Origin: Kitasatospora sp. GAS204B
GTDB taxonomy: Bacteria; Actinomycetota; Actinomycetes; Streptomycetales; Streptomycetaceae
Length of the DNA stretch: 64,000 nucleotides
Reading direction: 5' to 3'
Assembly: GCF_029892155.1 (NCBI RefSeq)
Contig: NZ_JARZAG010000014.1
Coordinates: 145,510 to 209,509 of the forward strand
Shown here piece after piece: positions 44,386 through 53,952 of this stretch. The position numbers and the translations under genes are program-made. Positions within the stretch are counted from its first letter, which is position 1, and every line of letters begins with the position of its first letter. The notes under the pieces were generated by a model. It did not search any database and had not been told where the DNA came from. It saw nothing but the letters and a program-made list of their open reading frames with translations.

Positions 44386-45729
44386 ATGGCAGAAGACCAC
44401 GCCCTCGCCCAACCCGCCAGGGGCCCGTTTGTGATTGACTTCCACCGCCTCACCCGGCCGGGGGCCGACCCGCGCTGGGCCTATGGGGTCTTCAAGTCCC
44501 GGTGCTGGACCGAGGAGGAACGCTATCTCGGCAGCCTGTGGTGGCACCGGCTGCGTGCCGGGTTCCCCCGCTCGACCAATGATCCCAACATCGCCTGGAA
44601 CGACACGGGATGCACCGTGGGGATCGGCTACGACCTGCAGACCCTCCTCGAGCTGTACCCGGTCATCCACCGCAACCTCCTCAGGATCGCCCTCTGGAGC
44701 GAGGACTGGTGCGGGCGCCTCTACTACGCTGCCGCCGTCCTGACGGGCGTGCCCCGCTCAGAACAACTCGCTGCACGCGCCACCGAGCTGTTCACCACCG
44801 ATCGGCACCGCAGGACACGAGCCTGCAAGACGGCTCACCTCGATGCACATGCGCAACAGGTTTGCCACGCCTACGACTTCGCCGCCTACGACCGCCTCTT
44901 CCCCCCAGCCCGCGTACAGGCCCTGGCCCGTGCCGCGCACGACAGCGACCCCGCCACCGCGCTGAGGACCCTGCTGAGCGGCCAAGGCCTCATCCTGGCG
45001 GACTACCACGCGTGCCCTCACACCATGGGCTTCACCGTGGACCACCTGGGCGAGCTGCACCAGGCGGGCGTACGTACGCTCTACGTCGAATTCCTGCGCG
45101 CCGGCCTCTACCAGGAACTCACCGACGCCTACCTGCGCCACGGCCGCATGGACCCCCGCCTGCACGCCCTGCTGGTGCGGGCCGATACGCACTGGGGGCA
45201 CAACGGGCGAGAACGGCTCCTGCGCCAAGCCCGACAGATGGGAATGCGAGTCGTGGGCCTGGAGACGGCGGTGACGGTCGACCTGCCGATCGCCACACCT
45301 CAGGACCGCCTGCGCCGCGCACGGTCGATGAACGTCAACGCGACGCAGATCATCCAGGACGACCGCCGCACAACCGGGCCGGAAGCGGGAAAGTACGCCG
45401 TCCTCATCGGCATCGCCCATGCCCATACCCACCGTGGAGGCATCCCGGGCCTGTCCCAGCTTCTCGGCGTGCCAGCCGTCACCGCGCGACCACTCAAAGA
45501 ACGCGGCCTGGTCCCGCACCTGCTGCAGGAGGACCCTGCCCTCCGCCACGACCAACCGACCCCGCCCGGGCACAACGGCCCGGCGGGCCGCGACGACGCG
45601 GCACGCGGCTGCAACCCGCTCCCCTCCCCCTCCCGACAGACGCCTGCCGCTACCCCCGGCGATAGCGGGCCCCTTGCGACCTGGGCACGAACCAGTACCC
45701 GAGAGGAACTGCCATGGGTGGCAGCCTGA
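44386..45729 (+). CDS. ChaN/EreA-like (Tiki-type fold) domain protein, unknown substrate
   Basis: The 447-aa protein has an N-terminal ~190 residues I do not recognise (FHRLTRPGADPRWAYGVFKS, AWNDTGCTVGIGYDLQTLLE). Residues ~200-365 resemble the ChaN / erythromycin-esterase / Tiki superfamily: ILADYHACPHTMGFTVDHLG, LHQAGVRTLYVEFLRAGLYQ, MRVVGLETAVTV, and AVLIGIAHAHTH near the end. The conserved H/E/H positions could be a metal or catalytic site. Related domains also occur in the C3 domain of the Pasteurella-type toxins. The C-terminus is Pro-rich. Its stop overlaps the start of the DUF4239 gene, indicating coupling. Confidence 0.5.
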   Translation: MAEDHALAQPARGPFVIDFHRLTRPGADPRWAYGVFKSRCWTEEERYLGSLWWHRLRAGFPRSTNDPNIAWNDTGCTVGIGYDLQTLLELYPVIHRNLLRIALWSEDWCGRLYYAAAVLTGVPRSEQLAARATELFTTDRHRRTRACKTAHLDAHAQQVCHAYDFAAYDRLFPPARVQALARAAHDSDPATALRTLLSGQGLILADYHACPHTMGFTVDHLGELHQAGVRTLYVEFLRAGLYQELTDAYLRHGRMDPRLHALLVRADTHWGHNGRERLLRQARQMGMRVVGLETAVTVDLPIATPQDRLRRARSMNVNATQIIQDDRRTTGPEAGKYAVLIGIAHAHTHRGGIPGLSQLLGVPAVTARPLKERGLVPHLLQEDPALRHDQPTPPGHNGPAGRDDAARGCNPLPSPSRQTPAATPGDSGPLATWARTSTREELPWVAA

Positions 45730-46481
45730 CGAGCGACCTCCTGCTCTTCTTCGGCTCCCTTGTCATCACCACGGGCCTCATGATCGCCGTCCACCGGCGT
45801 CTGACCGTGGAGCGCCGCGTCCAGTACAACGAAGTCGCCGGCTTCATCTTCGCGGTGATCGCAGCGGTGTACGCCGTCACCACGGGGCTGGTGGCAGTCA
45901 CCGCCTGGGAGTCACTGTCCACCAGCCGTACCACCGTCCAGAGCGAGACCAACAGCCTCATGGACCTGTACCTGGTCGCCGCCGGCCTCCCGCAGCCCGC
46001 ACACACCCAGATCCAGACCACCACCCGCCAGTACGCCCAGACCGTGCTGACCTCGGAATGGTCCCTGATGACCCACCACCACCAGGCCAGCCCCGCGGCA
46101 TGGACGGAACTGGACAGCATGTCGGCGGTACTCGCCTCCGTCCACCCCGCCGACGAAGGAAGCCAGGCAGCGCTGGACCGCTGCCTGGACCGCCTGCAGG
46201 AAGTCTACGACGCACGGCGCGACCGACTGGCTGCAGCACAAGAAGGCCTGCCCGGATACCTGTGGATCATCCTGATCACCGGCGGCGTGGTCACCATCGG
46301 CTTCACCTTCCTCTTCGGCCTCTCCACCGACTTCGCCCAAGCAGTCATGGTCCTGTGCCTCACGAGCACCATCGCCCTGCTGCTCCTGCTGACTCATGAG
46401 ATGGCCCTGCCCTTCACCGGAGTCCTGCGCGTGCGCCCGGACATGTTCCAAGAGGCGCTCGACCGCTTCGGCGGCACATGA
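45714..46481 (+). CDS. DUF4239 membrane protein (bestrophin-like)
   Basis: The 255-aa protein has two N-terminal hydrophobic segments (LLLFFGSLVITTGLMIAV, AGFIFAVIAAVYAVTTGLVAV), an external helical domain of ~110 residues with NSLMDLYLVA and two C-terminal segments (LWIILITGGVVTIGFTFLF, MVLCLTSTIALLLLL). This 2+2 arrangement matches DUF4239, a bestrophin-like family of unknown function, possibly ion conducting. It starts inside the preceding gene (16-bp overlap). A clear terminator follows. Confidence 0.8.
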   Translation: MGGSLTSDLLLFFGSLVITTGLMIAVHRRLTVERRVQYNEVAGFIFAVIAAVYAVTTGLVAVTAWESLSTSRTTVQSETNSLMDLYLVAAGLPQPAHTQIQTTTRQYAQTVLTSEWSLMTHHHQASPAAWTELDSMSAVLASVHPADEGSQAALDRCLDRLQEVYDARRDRLAAAQEGLPGYLWIILITGGVVTIGFTFLFGLSTDFAQAVMVLCLTSTIALLLLLTHEMALPFTGVLRVRPDMFQEALDRFGGT

Positions 46482-46551
46482 AACCTGCACCAACGAGACC
46501 CGGCCGGGCCCGCGACGGCCTCCGCTCCCCTGCCATGCCCAGGCGAGGACG

Positions 46552-46586
46552 GGCCACGCCCTGGCGCCTCTCACCAGGGCGTGGCC
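46552..46586 (+). terminator. intrinsic-type hairpin after the DUF4239 gene
   Basis: Arms GGCCACGCCCTGG and CCAGGGCGTGGCC (13 bp, perfect) enclose a 9-nt loop, 70 bp past the DUF4239 stop. It ends the 44.4-46.5 kb operon. Confidence 0.75.
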
Positions 46587-46852
46587 ACCGATGCGGTTCT
46601 GGGCCAGCTGGCGGTGCCCGCCGCCGCGGGCCCCGCCAGTTGGCCAAGTCGGTATTCATCCCGATGCGCTGCGGCTGCCACACCGGCCACAGTAGGAGGC
46701 AGCCTGTAGTAGTCCTCCAAGAGAGGTGGTGGTACTGCGTGGCGGACGGCACCGGCAGCAGAGCCCTCCCCCATGCCTCTCATGGAGAGCCGCTGCCCTG
46801 CCATCAGAACGGCGGGCCTGTACGGATATCCTCCATCGAGCTTGGCCTATGG

Positions 46853-47359
46853 GTGGAGAGAGCGGTGTCCGTCCAGGCCCGCGCGAACAACTTGACAGGC
46901 CTGCGGGCCCAGCACCGCTCACAACTCATCCTTCACCAAGGCACGGATCCGACTATCCGGGCATTCGGCGCCATGGTCAAGGACGAGCTCGTCGGATTCA
47001 GCTACGGCGCGCCGACGTGTCAACAATGGCACTGGGTACGCCTTTTCCAGGAGGCGCTGAGCGCATGGGACCATCCCGTCGATCTTGAGGACTCCTTCGC
47101 CGTCCTCGAACTCCATGTACTCCCCCACTGGCAGTGCCACGGGATCGGAGAAGCCCTCCTGCGCTCGCTGTGCGCCGTGGCCACCGAGCCGTGGGCCGTA
47201 CTCACCACGCTGTCGCCCGCCCGCCCGGCCCACCGGCTCTACCAGAAGCTCGGCTTTTGCGATCTGGCCCCTCCTGGGCATATCAGCGGCAAGAGCTACA
47301 CGCTCATGGGGCGCCCCCTGCCTTTGCCGCCCCGTGGCCTGCCGCCGTGGTGTCGCTGA
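46853..47359 (+). CDS. GNAT-family acetyltransferase
   Basis: This protein of about 168 aa is read from GTG 46853; the frame stays open upstream to 46478 but that part looks non-coding, so the start is uncertain. LELHVLPHWQCHGIGEALLRS is the beta4-alpha3 acetyl-CoA loop (Q/RxxGxG/A with His), followed by TLSPARPAHRLYQKLGFCDL, the typical C-terminal GNAT strand and helix. Substrate unknown. It lies alone after a terminator. Confidence 0.7.
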   Translation: MERAVSVQARANNLTGLRAQHRSQLILHQGTDPTIRAFGAMVKDELVGFSYGAPTCQQWHWVRLFQEALSAWDHPVDLEDSFAVLELHVLPHWQCHGIGEALLRSLCAVATEPWAVLTTLSPARPAHRLYQKLGFCDLAPPGHISGKSYTLMGRPLPLPPRGLPPWCR

Positions 47360-47393
47360 TTCGCGCGAATCCGCCCGGGCCCGTCAGGACGGG

Positions 47394-48017
47394 TCAAGTG
47401 GACGAGGTCGCATCGAGGTAGACAGCTCCCATCCGCACCAGCAACGGAAGAGAACGCAGGACGTGGGACAGGATGTCCTCGGGCACCAGCGCCCCGCTGT
47501 CACGCCCATATGTGTCCCCGCGATCGGCGACAGCGCAGCAGTTGGCCCACAGGTTCGTCTCCATCGCCGCGTGCATGAGCACCGCGTACAGCGTCGCGGT
47601 GACTGTCAGCAGCGGCCGTCCGGGGGTGCCGAGCAGGAACGCTTCGGGGTCCCCGGCGGTGTTGCCCAGTCCCCGCATCGTCAGGCAGCAGCGGCGGGTG
47701 GCAGCGAAATCGATCGCGTTGCCGCCCGAGGGATCAATGATCTGGATAGCCTCCTCCCTGCGCAAGGTGGCCAGGATCTGCTGCGCCCCGCCGATCTCGG
47801 CTGCCGCGAGGTCCTGTTGGAACTTGGTGGTCACCGACTTCTCGCCCGGGCCCGGATCGGTGAAGCTGGCGATCCGCCACGCCGTGTAGGCCGCCTCGGG
47901 CAGGTGGATGAACCTCGAGCCGATTCGGATGATGTAGGGCGGTTCCGCTTGGCCGTCCGCACCGTACAGCGGGCCGAAATCCTGTCCGACGGGCAGGAGT
48001 ACACGAGCAGCCGGCAT
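47394..48017 (-). CDS. hypothetical protein
   Basis: The 207-aa soluble protein has a mixed alpha/beta appearance: YIIRIGSRFIHLPEAAYTAW near the N-terminus, then a helical section with REEAIQIIDPS, and HVLRSLPLLVRMGAVYLD at the end. I do not recognise a family; the first 60 residues might be a winged-helix or PqqD-like element. No signal or membrane segment. The ATG at 48017 has no good ribosome site. Codon use is normal for the region. Confidence 0.5.
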   Translation of the reverse strand: MPAARVLLPVGQDFGPLYGADGQAEPPYIIRIGSRFIHLPEAAYTAWRIASFTDPGPGEKSVTTKFQQDLAAAEIGGAQQILATLRREEAIQIIDPSGGNAIDFAATRRCCLTMRGLGNTAGDPEAFLLGTPGRPLLTVTATLYAVLMHAAMETNLWANCCAVADRGDTYGRDSGALVPEDILSHVLRSLPLLVRMGAVYLDATSST

Positions 48018-49242
48018 GTCACTACCTCAATCGGATCGAGCATGGCAACGGGCGTGAGAACCTGCCTGGCTTGGTGGGTGGGTGGGCCAGCGTCTCCGCG
48101 GCCCTGTCTCGCCTGGCCCTTGATGTCGGGTCGGGTGAAGAGAGCAGCGATACCCACGCCAGAGTTAACGGACATCTCACCGCCAGGTTCGTGGACGTCC
48201 GGCGGGCCGCCTCGGGGCTCGCCGGCACCTGGTCCTCACAGTGGCGTCCCGGCCGCGGGCCCCGGCCTGCCTCTCGGGTCCGATGGCGCCGGCAGGGACA
48301 AGGATCCCGCCAAGGAACGGTGTCGGTGCCTGCGGCCCGTGGGGCATCGAGCGGATCACCCCTGGGACGGGCGGCGTACTGGCTTTCCTGGGCGCCTGGG
48401 CCCGCGGGTACCGTGTACGTGCCCGGTCCGTGCAGATGGGCCAGCCCGTGCTCCTGACACCGCCACTGGCGGGTACCTCCACTCTCACCTCGATGGCGCC
48501 TGCCGCACCGGGCATGGGTCCACGACGGCGGCCGATTACGTGCCCTGCCATTCAGCAGCAGCGATCGCCGACCCTCGTCGCAGTCCATCTCTGAGGAGCT
48601 CAGCACCCGCCCGTTATGACGCCACCCGCACCAGGCACACCCCACCCGCACGCCCCGCTGTCCACGCCGACTCTGCAGGATCCGACCCGACTGGCTGCGC
48701 GGTTCAGGCCACCGGCGACCGCGTGAGGAGAGCGGTTGTCCCGGGAAGGGGCGGTTTTCTGGGTCGGGCGCGTCACGGCTCGGCCCGAATTCGCTCTCCT
48801 GGGGCAGGGGCTCGCCCCCAGGGGCCGGCTCCTCGCCGAACCGCTAAACGGAACGGTTCAGGGCCGGCCTCATGGGGCTCAGAGGAGCTCCCAGTACGCT
48901 CAGTCTTATAGCGACAACATACAACCAACAAAATCTGATGGTCTGGCAGTTTTCTTTTCCCGTCGGTCAAGCGTGCACGGCGGAGCGGTTCATGCTGTGG
49001 CCTGGAACCCGGAGCGCGGGCGCGAGACGGGAATGACTCCAGCATCCCAGGGGAGGTACCAACCTTCTTGCCCGGCCACTGGGATCCGCGGTGAAGGCCT
49101 GCGCGCTCCCAGCTGCGGCCACCGGTGGCAACGCAGGTTGGGATGCAGCCGGAGCGGGAACCGTTGGCAGCAGGGCCCGTCATGCTCGAGGGCGGGCTCG
49201 GCCCCTGGAGTCGCCCGGACAGTCTCCTCTCGGGGGACAGGC
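48018..49242. other. long gene-free stretch
   Basis: About 1.2 kb with no supported gene. Open frames on both strands are long only because of high GC and carry no motif. A short AT-rich patch at 48905-48960 stands out and has promoter-like TTG...TATAAG spacing on the minus strand, with nothing evident downstream before 48017. Confidence 0.4.
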
Positions 49243-50409
49243 TCAGGGTCTGCCGAGCGGTGGGACCGGCCCTCGGATCGCGGCCTGAGGCGCCAGAGGA
49301 GGACGAATGCTGCCGCAGCCTTTGGGGGCCGCTGCAACCGGTACCGCCGGGCTGGCACAGACCGCTGGCGCTACGGGTGTATCCAGCTCCAGGTCCGGTG
49401 GCGAGTTGAGGCCCAGAGCGGTGGCCGCCACCAGCACAACACCAGTACCCAGCCGGCCCGCCCACGCCATCAGCCCCGCCAACGGACCAAGATCCGTCAC
49501 CATATTCACCAACTGCCCACAGCCTCCTACCACATCACACCCGAATTGCCACACCTGACGAACCAACCCACCCCCACCCCGGAACAGCCCTACCGCACCC
49601 ACCAACACCGGCACCACTCCCGCATGCAACGTCCGCTCCACATGACGCACCTCCGCGAACGCCACACGACACTCCCCACACTCACGCAGATGCTGCTCCT
49701 GACCACGCGAGGACTCCTCACTCAAAGCACCCCGCGCATGAGCACCAAACCGTTCCACAAACCGCCGACACCGCTGACGCCCCTGCCGCACATGCTGCGT
49801 CAAATACGCCCGACGCAACCCCTCACGCGCCCGATACGCCAACGCCGACACCGCATTGGGCGACAACCCCAACGTCTCAGCGACCCTCGCCGGCTCCTCC
49901 CCATGAACCTCCGTCCGCCACAACACCGTCCGCCACCGCTCCGGCAACGTCCCAAACGCCCGCAGCACCGTCGCATACTCGAAAAGCGCCAGAACATCAG
50001 CACTCGCCGCCGGAGCACACTCCCGCTCCGGCACATCCGCCACCGGATACGTCTGCGCAGCCGCCCGACCCGCCTCCACCGCAATCCGCCGAATCGTCGT
50101 CAACAAGTACGGCACAAACGACGTCGAAGGACCCGATCCCCGCGCCAACGTCTGCAAAATCCGCGTAAACGCCTCCGCCGTCAAATCAAACGCCTCGTCC
50201 GGCGAGCGCGACACCCCCCGCGCATACCGCAAAGCCGTCCGATGATGCCGACGAAACAACTCGCCATAGGCATCACGACCACCCGCCCGCACCAGATCCA
50301 GAAGCCGAGCATCCGGCACATCCTTCAGATCCCCGCAGACCGCACCCGCGTCAACATCAACATCAACATCCACAGACGCAGCCTGCGGGAAGGGAAACGG
50401 TGTCGGCAC
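49243..50409 (-). CDS. ECF sigma factor fused to zinc-finger and membrane segment
   Basis: The 388-aa protein starts at GTG 50409 after GGAGG. Residues ~30-95 are sigma region 2 (LLDLVRAGGRDAYGELFRRH, DLTAEAFTRIL) and ~125-190 sigma region 4 (AFGTLPERWRTVLWRTEVHG, AETLGLSPNAVSALAYRARE). Then HLRECGECRVAF is an anti-sigma-type HxxxCxxC zinc site, followed by hydrophobic stretches (AGVVPVLVGAVGLF, GTGVVLVAATALGLN) and a Pro/Ala tail. Sigma and anti-sigma-like parts in one chain suggest a self-regulated, membrane-tethered sigma factor. The N-terminus carries a VDVDVDVD run from a hexanucleotide repeat. The 3' region is shared with a fragment at 10451-10499. G/T-rich coding-strand bias is marked. 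Confidence 0.85.
   Translation of the reverse strand: MPTPFPFPQAASVDVDVDVDAGAVCGDLKDVPDARLLDLVRAGGRDAYGELFRRHHRTALRYARGVSRSPDEAFDLTAEAFTRILQTLARGSGPSTSFVPYLLTTIRRIAVEAGRAAAQTYPVADVPERECAPAASADVLALFEYATVLRAFGTLPERWRTVLWRTEVHGEEPARVAETLGLSPNAVSALAYRAREGLRRAYLTQHVRQGRQRCRRFVERFGAHARGALSEESSRGQEQHLRECGECRVAFAEVRHVERTLHAGVVPVLVGAVGLFRGGGGLVRQVWQFGCDVVGGCGQLVNMVTDLGPLAGLMAWAGRLGTGVVLVAATALGLNSPPDLELDTPVAPAVCASPAVPVAAAPKGCGSIRPPLAPQAAIRGPVPPLGRP
49383..49431. repeat. copy 2 of the dispersed repeat, inside the sigma-factor gene
   Basis: Positions 49397-49431 match 10465-10499 with one mismatch; flanking similarity is weaker back to 49383. Here it codes for VAATALGLNSPP near the C-terminus of the sigma factor. 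Confidence 0.75.
50351..50374. repeat. hexanucleotide tandem repeat (TCAACA x3 plus TCCACA)
   Basis: Four 6-nt units in the 5' part of the sigma-factor gene encode alternating Val-Asp on the minus strand. Gain or loss of units would change protein length without changing frame. Confidence 0.8.
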
Positions 50410-50684
50410 AAAGCCTCCAGTACAAGCTCGATCCGAGGCGCCCCGGAAAACAACGCCGCGCACAAGTGGTCACCGACCAGGCACCTCACACGGAGAACAC
50501 CCAACCGAACAGCAGCCGCAGAACGAGCACCCGCCCTACTCCCACCACGGCAACCCACCACCCGCAGCCCTCGACCCGACGCCGATGACGCTTCCCTGTG
50601 TAGGAGACAAAAGACATCGTTGCAACAACGCAGACAGTGTCGTGCATCAGCTTGGCTGCAGCACACCACCAAGAAGAGTGACAC

Positions 50685-50830
50685 ACCCCCAAACCCCGTC
50701 ATGACCAACCCCCCACCCCCTCACACCCGCCCCACCCCGCCCCCAACCAAACACCCAAAACCCAAACAACACCCGGCATATTCCACCAGCAACCCCAAAA
50801 CACACCACCCCCCACCCACAACAAGAACCA
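50685..50830. repeat. C/A-skewed low-complexity tract with G-quadruplex potential on the minus strand
   Basis: The plus strand is almost only C and A over about 145 bp (for example CCCCCCACCCCCTCACACCC near 50709). The complement has closely spaced runs of 3 to 6 G between 50705 and 50750, enough for a G-quadruplex. The tract lies about 280 bp upstream of the sigma-factor start, on the same strand as its transcription. No protein frame is convincing. Confidence 0.6.
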
Positions 50831-52010
50831 CCGGATCGCACTCCCGACCGAGTTCCGTACTCGCGACCCCGGCGCATGCACCCGCCGGCGCACCAAAGTC
50901 CTTACCCGATGCATCGGTACGCGCCGGGCGGAACCTCGAGACCCCGCGGCAAACCAGCCGCCTCGTGCCCATCACCGGTCTGCAAACGCGGCGTCAGCGG
51001 AATCGCACTCGGGCCTCGCAGCACCTGCGGTCCGAGCCAGGTCGGCAGGCGCCCGGCCCGCAGGTGAGCCCACCCAACGCACCGACGTCAAAACAGCGCC
51101 ATCACGCAGACCCGGGTCACGCGAGCGGCGCCGTTGACCAAACAGCGCTGACCGAGTGCCCAGGGCGCGCCCCGCGCCCCGTGCGCCCCACTGCCACGCG
51201 GACCGACCTGGTTACCAGTTCGCCTGACCCACTACCCACCTCGCCAGGCTTCGTATACCGCCCAGCCCTGTGGCCCCCGGGTAGCATCGCCAGGGGGCTG
51301 CGATCTCTCGCTCGGGTCGCCAATGCGCCCGCGTCGCGGGCTCGAAAGCGGGGCGCATGGAACATCAACCGCGCCGCGCGAGGAAGCGTGCTCCGCCCTG
51401 GCTCTATCCGGCCGGGAGGGGGATCGACACCGATGCGAACCCGCCAGGGCAGCGACACGCACGGCGCGCCCGCTCCGCCGTACGCCGGTCGACATGGGAT
51501 GGCGTGGACAGACAGCACGCGGGAGTTCGGCCTGGTCGTGACGCGTAGCGGCCCCAACTTCCATACACCTGCCCGAATGTGAGCCTGGGTTTTCGACCGG
51601 AACAGTCTCGGTGCATGGCGTCAGCGGCCGCGCCCGTCATGCGCGTCGGGCCAGGACGCGGTACCTCAGCAGCCCTCACGAGGCAGCGCCCTCACGCGGC
51701 GGGCAGTTGACGGTATGCCAACGACTCGTAGGCGGCAAGTACGCCGCTGCGGGCAGTACCGGGCATAGACTTCAGATGGCGAACCCGGGAACGACCGTAG
51801 CTCAAGCGACCGAAAACAGAATTGCCAAAAACACGATGGGGCGACTATTTACCGCTCGCGTCACCGACCGCCGTCTTCGGATTCTTACCTAGCAAGTCGG
51901 CACTGCCATATCCCTACGCCTATCGAGAGGGCCAGGAATGCCTGAGGCGCACGCCAGATCGGGGGGCGCGATTGCAAGCACTCCTGATCCGGACCCTTGT
52001 GGAGCTGAGC
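50831..52010. other. gene-free stretch upstream of duplicated gene copy 2
   Basis: No supported gene. The last 90 bp (51922-52010) repeat the leader of the paralogous gene at 14493, including CTATCGAGAGGGCCAGGAAT. Bases 51790-51870 are slightly AT-richer. Nothing else is recognised. Confidence 0.45.
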
Positions 52011-52592
52011 ATGGAACGAGGTCATTCGCCCGCAACCCGGCGGGCGTTCGCCCTGGAGCGGCTGGACGCAACAGCCGCCCTGCTTGACGCCCTGGACGAA
52101 CAGATCGATCGCGCCGAGGCAGACCTGGCCCGGCGCTCGGCCCAGGCCACAGCCGCCCCCGATGCCGCGCAGTGCCTGCGCGACCTCGGTGCCCTTGGTG
52201 ACCTTACCGACTGCCGCATCCTGCGCCGGCGCCTGTCCAACACGTATGCCAGACAAGCATACGAAGTGGTGGCAGCCGGCCCGATGGCGCCACCCGGACC
52301 GTCCGCGCCCGGCGTGCACGAGGAGTTCCCGGTTGCTTTCTGGTTCCGACCGCCACCGATCAAGTGCGGACACCCGCAGGACGACCCGCGGATCGAAGAG
52401 GCCCGCCAGCACGTGCTCGAAGCACTGCACGCCGCACCGGACACCACCGTCCCTTCGCCTGCGGGGCGTCCCTGGCCCTGCGACAACCATGACGGGACAC
52501 TTGAGTTGGCGTGGCAGCTGCCCGACCGGCTCCGCCAGTACGCCGATGCCGTCCGCGCCGCCCTGAAAGGCGGCCAGGTGGCACGGCGATGA
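52011..52592 (+). CDS. hypothetical helical protein, copy 2 of a duplicated gene
   Basis: The 193-aa protein starts at ATG 52011 behind GTGGAGC, the same leader as the copy at 14493. It shares MERGHSPATR-AFALERLDA, ILRRRLSNTYARQAYE, FWFRPP and LELAWQLPDRLRQYA with that copy; the middle (residues ~45-65 and 85-105) differs in length and sequence. No known domain. Retention of both reading frames with diverged middles suggests that both copies are under selection. Confidence 0.7.
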   Translation: MERGHSPATRRAFALERLDATAALLDALDEQIDRAEADLARRSAQATAAPDAAQCLRDLGALGDLTDCRILRRRLSNTYARQAYEVVAAGPMAPPGPSAPGVHEEFPVAFWFRPPPIKCGHPQDDPRIEEARQHVLEALHAAPDTTVPSPAGRPWPCDNHDGTLELAWQLPDRLRQYADAVRAALKGGQVARR

Positions 52593-53059
52593 CAGCCGAG
52601 AATAACCCGCATGCCCTCTGCGTGTGGTGAGCACGACACGCCCCGGCGGGACTGGGCCTGGAGGCCCGGTTGAACGCGAGGGTGATCGCACATGCATGGC
52701 TTGAGCACATCCTGCCTAAGGTCGCTACGGGCAGGGATTCTGTATTCGTGGGCCTCCCGCGCCCCTCGTGCCGCGCAACGCTTGGCGATGAACCGGCTTT
52801 CGCCAGGTTCAACTTGCCCCGGATGCGGAGCCCGTTGCCGGTGGACCTGAGCGGCTCCTTGCTGGACGTGAACCAGGGCGGACCTACCTTCCGGCCGCCA
52901 CGCGCCTGCCAGAAGGTGGGTCGAAGATATTCCGGTTGCGGCGGACCTGCTTCGCGCCGCCTAGGGCGCTCGTACACCACGCGAACAAACCCGACCCTCG
53001 GGGTGAGCCCCGAGCGCTGACCCACCATCGGATAGAGGCGAGCGACAGGAGTACCGCAG
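52593..53059. other. gene-free stretch before the sortase pair
   Basis: No supported gene and no strong hairpin. Open frames lack ribosome sites and motifs. Confidence 0.35.
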
Positions 53060-53230
53060 ATGCACACGATCCACCTACCGCGAGGCCCCGGCAGCGCCTG
53101 CCGTCCTTGCCTGCCAAGCACAGGACGCAGCCTCGCGGCCTCGAGCCGAGGACCCTGCCCCGCCCTCCGCACGGCAGGACCCCCACCTCCCCCGCCTCCA
53201 GCTCGAGGCATCCTGGGAGCGATCCGCTGA
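53060..53230 (+). CDS. possible small ORF coupled to the sortase gene
   Basis: ATG 53060 follows AGGAG with 8-nt spacing and opens a 56-aa frame (MHTIHLPRGPGSACRPCLPS ... ARGILGAIR). Its TGA overlaps the sortase ATG (TGATG). The peptide is Pro/Arg-rich with four cysteines and no signal peptide. It may serve only to couple translation of the sortase. It could be a chance frame. Confidence 0.35.
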   Translation: MHTIHLPRGPGSACRPCLPSTGRSLAASSRGPCPALRTAGPPPPPPPARGILGAIR

Positions 53231-53952
53231 TGACCCGCTGCGAGGCGACCACCGAACGCCGACGGAGCAGCCTGCTCGCCCTGGTAGGCGTCCTGGGCGA
53301 GCTCTTGATCACGGGCGGACTGGTCCTGACTCTTTTCGTCGTCTACGCCCTCTGGTGGACGAATCTCACCGCTGATAACCGCTCAGGCCGGGCCGGTGAG
53401 CGCCTGCATCAGGTCTGGGCCGCTCCGCCCGGACCGGCGGCGCCCCGGCCGTTCCAAGGCGAGGGGGCGGTCGGTTTCCTGCACGTGCCGGCCATGGGGA
53501 AGAACTACCAGGTGCTGATCCGGATGGGCACCGGTTCGGAGATCTTGAACGAGGGCGCGGCGGGGGTGTACGAGACGCCCTACCACTCGGCGATGCCATG
53601 GGACCCGAGCGGGAACTTCGCTCTCGCGGCGCACCGAGACGGGCACGGCGCCAAGTTCCATGACCTGGACGCGGTGGAGAAGGGGGATGCCGTGGTGGTG
53701 GAGACCCGGGACTCGTGGTACGTGTACCGGGTGGACTCAGTTCTGGCGCGGACGTCCAAGAACGACACCGGTGTCATCGCGCCGATCCCGGAAGGCTCGG
53801 GCTATCAGGGCCCCGGGCGCTACATCACGCTAACGACCTGCACGCCGGTGTACACCTCCCGCTACAGGATGGCGGTGTGGGGCAGCCTGGTACGCGTCGA
53901 TCCGGTGGACGCCGCTCGTACTCCGCCACCGGAGCTGACGGCAGACCATTGA
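53230..53952 (+). CDS. srtE: class E sortase
   Basis: The 240-aa protein has an N-terminal anchor (residues ~13-42, LLALVGVLGELLITGGLVL ...) and a sortase domain. The catalytic His is in FALAAHRDGHGAKFHDLD, the Cys in ITLTTCTPVYTSRYR, and the Arg follows in the same motif (YTSRYRMAVWG). Class E sortases of actinobacteria cut LAxTG-type sorting signals and attach proteins to the cell wall. No LAxTG substrate is evident in the window: the anchored exoprotein at 7.2 kb lacks the motif. ATG 53230 is preceded by GGGAG. Confidence 0.92.
   Translation: MTRCEATTERRRSSLLALVGVLGELLITGGLVLTLFVVYALWWTNLTADNRSGRAGERLHQVWAAPPGPAAPRPFQGEGAVGFLHVPAMGKNYQVLIRMGTGSEILNEGAAGVYETPYHSAMPWDPSGNFALAAHRDGHGAKFHDLDAVEKGDAVVVETRDSWYVYRVDSVLARTSKNDTGVIAPIPEGSGYQGPGRYITLTTCTPVYTSRYRMAVWGSLVRVDPVDAARTPPPELTADH

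Noticed and set aside
48736..51582. 948-codon plus-strand open frame
   Set aside because: It is antisense to the sigma-factor gene, consists of Pro/Arg/Thr-rich sequence without domains, and arises from the strong strand skew.
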